Shown piece by piece: positions 8,447-15,642 of a stretch of 64,000 bases of DNA. Where the stretch lies: positions 1 through 64,000 of the forward strand of contig SVGS01000013.1 in assembly GCA_015056205.1 (NCBI GenBank), read 5' to 3'. Numbering within the stretch: the stretch's first letter is position 1; each line of letters begins with the position of its first letter. The DNA comes from Clostridiales bacterium. Lineage in GTDB: Bacteria > Bacillota > Clostridia > Christensenellales > Aristaeellaceae. Below the pieces are notes generated by a model, which saw nothing but the letters and a program-made list of their open reading frames with translations, had not been told where the DNA came from and did not search any database. The position numbers were made by a program, and so were the translations under genes.

Positions 8447-8689
8447 TTATTTTCTGACTTTGCTTGCGGCCAGACCGCCGATTCCCGCCAGACCCAGCAG
8501 GATCAGGCTCAGCCAGAGGACGGGGTTGGCGCTGTCGCCGGTCTTCGGGACAGGATTAGGCGTGGCGGTGGGAGCGGCCGTCGGAGCCTCGGTTGGGGCC
8601 GCGGTGGGGGCCGCCGTCGGGGCTGGGGTTGGCGTAGGATCAGGTTCCAGGAACTGAACCCTCTTAAAATCAGCCAGGGATCGTTTCAC
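8447..8689 (-). pseudogene. orphan cell-wall sorting tail (VPKTG type)
   Basis: The frame encodes a P-T-A repeat spacer (PTPAPTAAPTAAPT...), then PVPKTGDSANPVLW, a hydrophobic segment and a KVRK tail. This is a complete sortase-recognition C-terminus without the protein it should anchor. The only start is GTG with no ribosome site, and an in-frame TGA lies nine codons earlier, so it is probably the 3' remnant of a lost surface-protein gene. Similar tails occur at 9183-9275 and 18788-19012. Confidence 0.6.
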
Positions 8690-8720
8690 GGCTGATCCGG
8701 CCGCCGGAACCTCTCATGGG

Positions 8721-8915
8721 TCACAGAAAGAACAGCGGAATGCCGGCCTTTTCTGCTTTCGCCTTCACGAATGCGATCGCTTCCTTCTCCGAAGCATCAC
8801 AACCGTGGGCCTTCATGAAAGCGCCCAGCTTCCCTGCCTGAATCGCGGCGATCCCCTCTTCCTTCAGTTTCTCGTCCTTCTTGATCTCATTGAACAGTTC
8901 CTCGATGGTTTTCAT
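8721..8915 (-). CDS. small Nif11-like peptide
   Basis: 64 residues, mostly charged amphipathic helix: MKTIEELFNEIKKDEKL, then KLGAFMKAHGCDASEKEA and a hydrophobic end. The layout resembles the Nif11/leader-peptide fold found in peptide natural-product precursors and in unlinked small clostridial proteins. There is no Gly-Gly cleavage site or cysteine-rich core, so a mature peptide cannot be proposed. AAAGGGA precedes the ATG by about 10 bases. It lies downstream of, and on the same strand as, the ATP-grasp and MATE genes, but about 550 bp of relic sequence separates them. Nif11 assignment is by pattern only. Confidence 0.55.
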   Translation of the reverse strand: MKTIEELFNEIKKDEKLKEEGIAAIQAGKLGAFMKAHGCDASEKEAIAFVKAKAEKAGIPLFFL

Positions 8916-9182
8916 TTCTATTTTTTCCCTTTGCCTGTTTTCGCTTCATTAGCCGTTTGTTGAATCAACTGCCGGCACGGTCCTTCCCTGCTGCCCGGCA
9001 GAATCCTCCCCCGGTGTTTTAGGCTCCTGAGAGAAGGATAACACAATCCGACGCCCGGTTTCAAGAAACAGCGGGACGTTGCCAGCTGCCATTCCGGCAT
9101 CTGTCTGCATATGAATCTGTGAACTATGGGCGCTCCCTGACAATCCTTCCGCCCGGGCCCGGATCCGGGAGCTTTTCGTCGG

Positions 9183-9275
9183 TTATCTTTTCCGGACGGA
9201 TACCAGCACGATTCCTGCGGCGCCGATCAGGCCCAGCAGGATCAGGGCCAGCCACAGGACAGGATTTCCACAGGC
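9183..9275 (-). pseudogene. truncated sorting-signal tail
   Basis: The minus strand encodes GNPVLWLALILLGLIGAAG, then IVLVSVRKR and a stop, matching the hydrophobic anchor and basic tail of the 8447-8689 fragment. The VPKTG motif and spacer are missing; the sequence runs directly into GACAGGG repeat DNA. Confidence 0.6.
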
Positions 9276-9315
9276 GACAGGGAACCAGGCGACAGGGGAC
9301 GGTTCCTCGTCTCCT
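9271..9315. repeat. GACAGGGGACGG dispersed repeat (copy 2)
   Basis: Contains GGCGACAGGGAACC and GGCGACAGGGGACGGTTC followed by CTCGTCTCC, so a short hairpin can form. It shares the GACAGGGGACGGTTC core with 8261-8291 and 19116-19166, and it interrupts the sorting-tail fragment. Confidence 0.65.
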
Positions 9316-9465
9316 TTCCCACAATTCCGTCCGGTCTCCGCGACTCAGGTCTTGTAAAAAAGCACCTCTGTGGAGAACACAGAGATGCGTGGAGATCGAT
9401 TATCTTTGGATCCGCATCGCCCGCGTTACGGGCTGTGCCACATGTATCGTTACCTGATGGAAGCG

Positions 9466-10953
9466 TCAGCAGAAGCTCCGAATCAGTTCAAGGATGCGGC
9501 GATTATATTCCGAGGCTTCCAAAAGCTTTTCCGGGACGATGGGCTCTCCCTGTGCGCCATCCCTGTAATATGCTATGATCCTGGTGATCAGGGTCTCCGG
9601 GTCGTCGTTCAGGATGCTTTCGATCTCCGGGGTAATCTGCGACGCATCCTCCGGCGGGAGGAACAGCGGTTCATCCGAATGCAGGAGCTTCGGGTAATTC
9701 TCCTCGATATACATGAGCAAATCGAACTCCCGTTTCACCACATCCGGATCATCATGAACCATATAGACACAGCCCGTCTCGGTTTCAAGGTCGATGGTTT
9801 CCCGCAGCCGTTCGGTCAGGCCCGCGTTTTCCACCCATCCGGAATAGTAGCTCTTCATGGCAAGCAGGATCGGGACGACCCCCGAAGATGAGATCGTCTG
9901 GTCACAGGCCGACGAAAAATCCTTTACATAGCCCTTGCGCAGGGGGCTGTAAGACCGCTGCCGGAACCTGCGGTGATATTCCACATCCAGCATGCTGTTC
10001 AGGATCACCTCCGTCTCATGGTAGCCGAACACCTTGTCCAGGAAACCGGCGGGCGCGCTGCCGCCCATGACGCGGCAGTTGGCTTCGATGAGGATGGGGC
10101 CGTTTTGGTCGATCATGTATTCCCCGTGAACCGGACCATCGGTGATCCCCAGGGCGGGAACTGCCCTGAGCGCATAATCGATCAGCGCTCTCTCCGTTTC
10201 ATCCGGAGCATTGACGGATTCCTGTCCGTTGTAGATGATCGCGCCGGACGGCGTGCGCTTTTTGTAATACCTGAATACGGAGGTCAGAGCCGGGATGCCC
10301 TCGCGGCTGATGGTGTTGACGATATATTCTGTGCCGAAGATCCGCTCCTGCAGCAGAAAACGGGTGTGCGCCTCGCCGAACATGTTGTTGCCGGCGCCGC
10401 GCTCCTGCTCGAAGGCCGCCCGGAGCTCTTCCCTGCCGTGAACCAGATGTACGCCCACCGCGGCCGCGCCGTGATCGTGCTTCAGGACGACGTCCTCCGT
10501 CCCCGCCTCCTCCAGGAACCTGAGACAGTCCTCCCAGTCCTTCACCTCCGTCCCGCGGATAGATCGCAGGCCCGCCCTTTTCAGGCTCCGGTGCATAGCG
10601 CTCTTCTGCGTCATGTTGGCGATATTGGCGTATGAGGTTCCCGGCATGCCGAGATCATCAGCCAGGCGCGTGCCGGTGATGACGCCCTCCTCGCCGCCCG
10701 CAATGACCAGCAGCGGGTCAAGCGCTTTGATCTCGCGAAGCGTCACATCGTAATCAGGATCCTCTTTGATGATCGTGATGGGATACTTGATGCGTGAATA
10801 CTTGACCTTGCGCTCCTGATCCAGTGTTCTTTTCGCGTAGCCGTCGGGAAGATAGGCTTCCAGGATCACGGGCTCGCATCCCAGGGCACGGATATCCTCC
10901 AGGTAGTTGAACGCGGTGGACGTAGCCTCCACCACAACGATTTTATTTTTCAT
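9466..10953 (-). CDS. ATP-grasp carboxylate-amine ligase-like enzyme
   Basis: 495 residues of the ATP-grasp superfamily. The N-terminal Rossmann-like domain begins KNKIVVVEATSTAFNYL. The nucleotide-binding part carries VVLKHDHGAAAVGVHLV (a phosphate-loop region), and the metal-binding part carries GEYMIDQNGPILIEANCRV. The architecture is that of L-amino-acid ligases and related dipeptide-forming enzymes; the substrate is unknown. The start at 10953 has GGAGG five bases upstream, within the last codons of the MATE gene. The two genes overlap by 11 bp and are translationally coupled, so the exporter may handle the ligase product (inference). The upstream ATG at 10968 is less well placed. Confidence 0.8.
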   Translation of the reverse strand: MKNKIVVVEATSTAFNYLEDIRALGCEPVILEAYLPDGYAKRTLDQERKVKYSRIKYPITIIKEDPDYDVTLREIKALDPLLVIAGGEEGVITGTRLADDLGMPGTSYANIANMTQKSAMHRSLKRAGLRSIRGTEVKDWEDCLRFLEEAGTEDVVLKHDHGAAAVGVHLVHGREELRAAFEQERGAGNNMFGEAHTRFLLQERIFGTEYIVNTISREGIPALTSVFRYYKKRTPSGAIIYNGQESVNAPDETERALIDYALRAVPALGITDGPVHGEYMIDQNGPILIEANCRVMGGSAPAGFLDKVFGYHETEVILNSMLDVEYHRRFRQRSYSPLRKGYVKDFSSACDQTISSSGVVPILLAMKSYYSGWVENAGLTERLRETIDLETETGCVYMVHDDPDVVKREFDLLMYIEENYPKLLHSDEPLFLPPEDASQITPEIESILNDDPETLITRIIAYYRDGAQGEPIVPEKLLEASEYNRRILELIRSFC

Positions 10954-12694
10954 AGCCGCCTCCTGCAATCAGGGTTGTGGAATTCAGGCCAAATATGTAT
11001 TCGTGCTTGATCTGAAAGAGCTTAATCAGCAGCACTTCATTGTCCGAAAGGTTTTCCCGGTCGGGCTTTATGGGATAAAAGGGCTTGCCGGGGCTCCGGC
11101 AGGTGATGATCGTTCTGTGCCTGTCCGCGCTGATCATGATATCCACCGGAGTGTCTGCGCCACAGTTTTCATGGATGTAAGCGCAGATTTCCTCTACCGC
11201 AAGGCGGGTCCGGATGACCGGCAGACGGTCCTCAAACTGCGGCGTCAGGGTCTCCTCCACGGTGCTGTCCAGCTCTCCGGTATCTCCCCGGATGGTAAAG
11301 GTATACAAGGCCTTGAGGGGGTTTTTCTCATCCAGCAGCAGGATCGGGGAATAGCGTCCCCGGGACCTTCGGTGGATGCAGAAATTCACCGCCAGCACCC
11401 CCAGCAGAAGCAGAACCATACTGACTGGGAAGGCCGCAATTATGCCATCGCCTCCGATGATCCGGTATAGGCAATAGCCTGCCACCGGGATGGATACCAC
11501 CTTGTCCAGCACGCCAAGAGCGGTGGCGTAGGCGCTCCACTCCAGGGTGTTGTAAATATCCCGCAGCGTCAGCAGCAGCGCCCGGGGGGGATAGTACAGT
11601 ACGTAGATGGGGGTCAGCCTGGCGATCAGCGCAAGCGACTCCTCATTGCGGACGTTAAAGACCTCCGCAATGGGCCTGGAAAAGCACGCAAAACCGATTG
11701 CCAGCACAGAACAGACCAGCGTGAGCCAGATGGCGACATTGCGGGTCATGGTGCGGATACCGTAGTAGTCGCCTTCGCCCTTGAGCATGGCGGCAAAGGA
11801 GGCGTTGTTGTCACCGATGCCGCCGATTGCAATGGAGATGACGGAATCCATCTGACCGAAAAGGGACATCGCCACCACGCCTGCCGCGCCGAAGCTGATA
11901 TTCATGAAGTGATCGCAGAAGATACCCGTCACAGCGTAGCCTGCCTGTACGATCCCCACGGGAAAGCCCTTTTTGACGATCTCGGCAATCACCCGCCGGG
12001 GGGCCTGCAGTCTGCGCAGTTTCAGCGGAACCTTCTGAATACGGCAGATCAGTAACATGGCGGCGAACGCGATGAGATAGGAGATCACCGTTGCCAGAGC
12101 CGCGCCCTCGCAGCCCATCCCGGCAACGCGAATGAAAAAGACATCGAGCCCCACGTTCATCACGTTGGCCCCGACCACCATCGCCATGGAAAGAAAGGGC
12201 TTGCCGACGATGGGCAGAAAAAAGGTGACGTTTGTAAACATGATGCCTGCGATCACGAACCAGCACAGGCAGAAGACATAGCGGTCGAAATCCTCCTTCA
12301 GCGCATCCGGACAGCCGAAAGGCCCGGCCAGCCGGGTGCGGAAGAGCATCAGCACGGTAAACAGGATGAGCCCCGCTCCCAGCGAGCTGATCACAGAGGC
12401 GGTAAAGCAGGCGTCCGCCCGGTCCTCCTCCTTCTTTGCGAGGTATTCCGCGTACAGAAGAGAGCCGCCCAGCCCTGTGATCGTATAGATCGTAGCGGCC
12501 ATGAATACGATCGGTACGGCAAGATTGACGATCGTAAAGGCGTTCTCGCTCAAAAGCCGGCCGACGATCAGGCTGTCCGCGAACTCGCTCAGCGAAACCC
12601 CCACAGCGGACAGCAGCGCCGGTATCATATAGATGCTGTATTTATGGTTGAGTATGGCCGCGCTTCTCTGGTATTTTTTTCGGTAAGTCTCCAT
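10943..12694 (-). CDS. MATE-family exporter with C-terminal degenerate GHKL/RsbW-like domain
   Basis: 583 residues. About 1-445 form a 12-helix MATE antiporter, opening with IPALLSAVGVSLSEFADSLI and containing ADACFTASVISSLGAGL. About 460-580 form a soluble tail: RLAVEEICAYIHENC resembles the N box of anti-sigma-factor ATPases, followed by CRSPGKPFYPI where the usual D-x-G-x-P-F motif has lost its Asp, and FGLNSTTLI as the last strand. The tail is therefore GHKL-like but probably unable to hydrolyse ATP. MATE proteins exchange Na+ or H+ for drugs or metabolites. The gene overlaps the ATP-grasp gene. The cytosolic tail may sense or regulate (inference). Confidence 0.8.
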   Translation of the reverse strand: METYRKKYQRSAAILNHKYSIYMIPALLSAVGVSLSEFADSLIVGRLLSENAFTIVNLAVPIVFMAATIYTITGLGGSLLYAEYLAKKEEDRADACFTASVISSLGAGLILFTVLMLFRTRLAGPFGCPDALKEDFDRYVFCLCWFVIAGIMFTNVTFFLPIVGKPFLSMAMVVGANVMNVGLDVFFIRVAGMGCEGAALATVISYLIAFAAMLLICRIQKVPLKLRRLQAPRRVIAEIVKKGFPVGIVQAGYAVTGIFCDHFMNISFGAAGVVAMSLFGQMDSVISIAIGGIGDNNASFAAMLKGEGDYYGIRTMTRNVAIWLTLVCSVLAIGFACFSRPIAEVFNVRNEESLALIARLTPIYVLYYPPRALLLTLRDIYNTLEWSAYATALGVLDKVVSIPVAGYCLYRIIGGDGIIAAFPVSMVLLLLGVLAVNFCIHRRSRGRYSPILLLDEKNPLKALYTFTIRGDTGELDSTVEETLTPQFEDRLPVIRTRLAVEEICAYIHENCGADTPVDIMISADRHRTIITCRSPGKPFYPIKPDRENLSDNEVLLIKLFQIKHEYIFGLNSTTLIAGGGYEK

Positions 12695-12824
12695 GCTGAA
12701 AAAACCTTCCTGCCATGAACCTTCTCGATGGCAACCTATTGTACCACTTCAGTCCGATCCGTTGCAACAAGAAGCAGGGAAATTCATAAAACCCCGCTGC
12801 CGGAAGGACAGCGTGGCGGTTATT

Positions 12825-12923
12825 TTATTTCTTCAGATAAATGTTCACAAAGATATCATGGAAATATGCGTCCGTTGTAATGGTGCCTGCAGGAATATCG
12901 ATACCGGAACGCGGTTCAGCCAT
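12825..12923 (-). pseudogene. C-terminal remnant of a solute-binding protein
   Basis: The frame reads IDIPAGTITTDAYFHDIFVN then IYLKK and a stop, which lines up with DLPAGAIITQPYFSDFTVTV at the end of the 5921-6952 protein. There is no ribosome site and no N-terminal part; it starts right after the tyrosine phosphatase stop codon. It is best read as a leftover of a paralogue deleted when the phosphatase gene was placed here. Confidence 0.5.
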
Positions 12924-12928
12924 TGAAA

Positions 12929-14101
12929 TCATTCGCCGAGGCCGGTACGAATCCGCGTGATCTCTTCCTCTGAGAGGCCGATCTCCAGCAGGTAGGCTTT
13001 CGCCGCCGCCTGCAGGTCGGCGTCCCGGATGTCCTCCGTCCGGAAGGCGGTGGCCAGGGATTTGCAGATATTGCTACCGGCAATGATGTCGTACTGTTCG
13101 GTTCCCGGCTTTACACCGTAGTAGTTAAAGAAGGAGACCATGTAGTCGGCAATCACCTCTTCCGCTGTGGCGCCCATCAGGCATTCCAGCACGGCGATCA
13201 CAAACCCGGCCCGGTCCTTTCCTTCCAGGCAGTGCACCATGTACGGCGCCTGATGATCGATCATGAAGCGGAGTCCCTTTGCCAGGCCGCTGCGGAAATC
13301 ATCTCCCGTGAAGATCATGCCCAGGTTCAGCGGGATAATCGCCTGTGTGCTGTAATAGGAGGAGTCAAATCCTTCATATCCGCGCATCACTTCCCCGTTA
13401 TCCTCCAGGTTGATAAAGGTCCTGATCCCGGCCGCGGCTGAGGCCCGGTCGGCATACAGGTTCCGCCTGATTTCGGGATTCACCGGAGAGGAGGAGCGGT
13501 AGAGCTTTCCAGGGCTGATCCCGGTGGTGGTGACAGCGCGAAAGTTCGCGAATTCCTCATCGCTCAGCTCCGGATAGTCCTCCCGTTTTTCACCGCGGAC
13601 CAGGTGGTGGCTGACGTACTGATCGTAGTATCCGCCCTGTTCCTTCATGGTTATGGAAACGCGTATCGGTTCCTGAATGCCCTCGTTCAGATGCCAGATA
13701 TACCCGGGTTCCTCTTCCGTCTTCTCCTTGGTGGCAATTCCGGTAACGGTGGCCAACTCGTCCATGTAAATCGCCAGAATCGTCCTGTCCTCATTGAGAT
13801 CCGGATCAATGGCCACGCGGCAGACCATGCTGCCCTGATCCACATCGGAAAAGTTGGAGCCGACCGGCATATCGTATCCGGTACCGTTGATCGTAACCGT
13901 CAAGATATCCCCGTAGGCATAACCGGCCTCCAGCAGCTCAGAGCCCTTCCGGGAAAGAACAAAGTTGCCGTATTTCTGGATTTCGGTAACGACCACCTCC
14001 ATATCTTCCGCTGCTTCCGCAACTTCCGCAGCTTCCGTGAAGGAGGAAACCGCAAGCAGCGCAAGGATCAGTACAAGCACCAGGGAAAGAAGTTTTTTCA
14101 C
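12929..14101 (-). CDS. secreted tyrosine-protein phosphatase (Y_phosphatase3-like)
   Basis: About 390 residues with a strong signal peptide (KKLLSLVLVLILALLAVSSF). An N-terminal beta-rich part (about 35-190) is followed by a Y_phosphatase3-like domain with the P-loop HCLEGKDRAG (C-x5-R) and the LYRSSSPV motif of this family. It should remove phosphate from tyrosine or another substrate outside the membrane. CGGAG touches the ATG at 14110 but lies nine bases before the GTG at 14101; starting at the GTG gives a standard (M)KK signal peptide, so GTG is preferred. Confidence 0.8.
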   Translation of the reverse strand: MKKLLSLVLVLILALLAVSSFTEAAEVAEAAEDMEVVVTEIQKYGNFVLSRKGSELLEAGYAYGDILTVTINGTGYDMPVGSNFSDVDQGSMVCRVAIDPDLNEDRTILAIYMDELATVTGIATKEKTEEEPGYIWHLNEGIQEPIRVSITMKEQGGYYDQYVSHHLVRGEKREDYPELSDEEFANFRAVTTTGISPGKLYRSSSPVNPEIRRNLYADRASAAAGIRTFINLEDNGEVMRGYEGFDSSYYSTQAIIPLNLGMIFTGDDFRSGLAKGLRFMIDHQAPYMVHCLEGKDRAGFVIAVLECLMGATAEEVIADYMVSFFNYYGVKPGTEQYDIIAGSNICKSLATAFRTEDIRDADLQAAAKAYLLEIGLSEEEITRIRTGLGE

Positions 14102-14311
14102 TGTCAGCATCTCCGATTATTTGGTCATTTTTTGGAGTCCTCCCGGTTATTGTACCGAAAAAGAACATAAACCGCAAGATGACAGAATGAAAAGATCATT
14201 CGGACTGAACCCGGTTCCAAAGCCATCCATAAAAAAATCCGCTGAAAAAGGAATTTGACAGCGGATGGGAGAAATAACAATGTAACCAAAAATGATAGGA
14301 GGACGGGTACC

Positions 14312-14827
14312 ATGATTGAACTGAGCAATGAAAGAATCGAGGAGATTCTGCACACTGAAACGAAGAAGACGGAAGCGCTTCCGCTCATTCTCCGCAGCAT
14401 CTATACGCGGTATATGAATCTGTTTGAGAATTATATTGCCAACCTGGATTCGCTGGATAACGACAAGATCGATGAATTCAGAAAATATCACGAAGAAACC
14501 CAAAGCCTGATCAAGTATTATTACATGGACATTCCCCAGGACATCTGCACGGATCTCGAAAAATTTGAGGAAGAGACAGGCAGTGCTCTGCTGGGGCGTG
14601 AATGGAAAAAGGTACTCTATGACGCCTATGACGAATTCAAAGAGCGCAGCAACGAGTGGGACATGAGCGAGGACTACTATAAAGCGGCGTTTAAAAAGCA
14701 TGCGCTGAAAGAATTCTACGCGGCCATGAGCGAGATTTTCAGAAGCGGCTTCGGCACCGAAAGCCAGACCGCCAAAGATATTATGGGCGGGATCTCCGGC
14801 CTGCTGTTCGGGAAAAAGGAGAAATAA
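14312..14827 (+). CDS. hypothetical acidic helical protein
   Basis: 171 residues, no recognised family. The chain is mostly predicted helix with many Glu, Asp, Lys and Tyr, and no signal peptide or membrane segment. The sequence contains FRKYHEETQSLIKYYYMDIP and ends in a glycine-rich GGISGLLFGKKEK that could be a short membrane-interacting tail. AGGAGG precedes the ATG; a TTGACA box at 14255-14260 is a possible -35. It has its own terminator. Confidence 0.7.
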   Translation: MIELSNERIEEILHTETKKTEALPLILRSIYTRYMNLFENYIANLDSLDNDKIDEFRKYHEETQSLIKYYYMDIPQDICTDLEKFEEETGSALLGREWKKVLYDAYDEFKERSNEWDMSEDYYKAAFKKHALKEFYAAMSEIFRSGFGTESQTAKDIMGGISGLLFGKKEK

Positions 14828-14844
14828 TCAGCCGGCGGCAGAAG

Positions 14845-14882
14845 GGGCTGTCTCACAAAATGATGCGGGACAGTCCTTTTTT
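14845..14882 (+). terminator. rho-independent terminator
   Basis: GGGCTGTC and GACAGTCC form an 8-bp stem (one G-U) with a 16-base loop, followed by six T. Confidence 0.7.
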
Positions 14883-14933
14883 ATGGGCAATCGCCCCAAA
14901 ACCGCGAGCACTGCATCCCCGAATTGGGAATAT

Positions 14934-14962
14934 TTGACAGTTTCATTCATAAATGATAGAAT
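14934..14962 (+). promoter_or_regulatory. sigma-A-type promoter of the DUF308-AarF operon
   Basis: TTGACA at 14934-14939 and TAGAAT at 14957-14962, with a 17-base spacer. Confidence 0.75.
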
Positions 14963-14974
14963 ATCCTGTATTCA

Positions 14975-15060
14975 TACGGCCTGCCGCAGGCCGTACACAA
15001 ACCGGAAGCGTAATCATGCAAAACGATCTCCCTCTGAATGCTCCGGAGGGAGGAGTTTTT
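14975..15060 (+). promoter_or_regulatory. structured leader with attenuator-like hairpin
   Basis: The transcript first meets a perfect 9-bp hairpin (TACGGCCTG / CAGGCCGTA, 14975-14995). A second stem follows (CTCCCTC / GAGGGAG, 15028-15052) with GGAG and five T after it, ending 20 bases before the first start codon. The second stem could act as an intrinsic terminator or attenuator. No riboswitch class was recognised. Confidence 0.45.
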
Positions 15061-15079
15061 GTGATATGGAGGGTTCAGT

Positions 15080-15628
15080 ATGCTGTTTCAGTCAATCAAC
15101 AAAATCAAACGGTCATCCATTGTCATCTCCATGACCCTGATCGCCCTCGGCGTGGTGATGATCATCTGCCCGGGGCGCTTCACGATGTCGCTGATTTCCG
15201 GTCTCGGGTACGCCGGTATGATCCTGGCCACCGTGATGGGGCTGGAATACCTGAACAGCAGGAAGACGGTCGTGAATGGGCTGCTGCTGGCCCTCGCCAT
15301 TCTGATCGGACTGCTGGGACTGGCGATTGTGGTCTTCAGTGATTCCGTGCTCCAGATTCTCGGATGGACCTTCGGCATTCTCCTGATCCTGCAGGGGATC
15401 GAGCTGTTCTATAACGCGCTTATGTACGTCCGGCCCGCCGGAAGAAAAGGCTGGTGGCTCCTTGCCTTTCTTGCCCTGCTGCTTGCCGTGGCGGGCGTAC
15501 TGATTCTGCTGAACCGGTGGTGGGATACGCCCCGGATGCTGCTGAAAGTCATTGGCATGGCGCTTCTGTTTGACGCGGCGGTCGGGATCATCCGACTGAT
15601 CTTCATCTGGCCGATCAAGGGCGAGTAA
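15080..15628 (+). CDS. DUF308/HdeD-like membrane protein
   Basis: 182 residues with six predicted membrane helices in three similar pairs, as in DUF308 (HdeD) proteins: MTLIALGVVMIICPG, then FGILLILQGIELFYNAL and VIGMALLFDAAVGIIRL. HdeD in enterobacteria is tied to acid resistance; the role elsewhere is unknown. GGAGG precedes the ATG. It is first in an operon with the AarF-like kinase, 14 bp apart. Confidence 0.8.
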   Translation: MLFQSINKIKRSSIVISMTLIALGVVMIICPGRFTMSLISGLGYAGMILATVMGLEYLNSRKTVVNGLLLALAILIGLLGLAIVVFSDSVLQILGWTFGILLILQGIELFYNALMYVRPAGRKGWWLLAFLALLLAVAGVLILLNRWWDTPRMLLKVIGMALLFDAAVGIIRLIFIWPIKGE

Positions 15629-15642
15629 GGAGGAAATGAACC

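Noticed and set aside
12788-12822. Possible terminator after the tyrosine phosphatase gene
   Set aside because: Only a 5-bp central stem (CGCTG/CAGCG) with mismatches outside it and a 4-base T-run; too weak to list.
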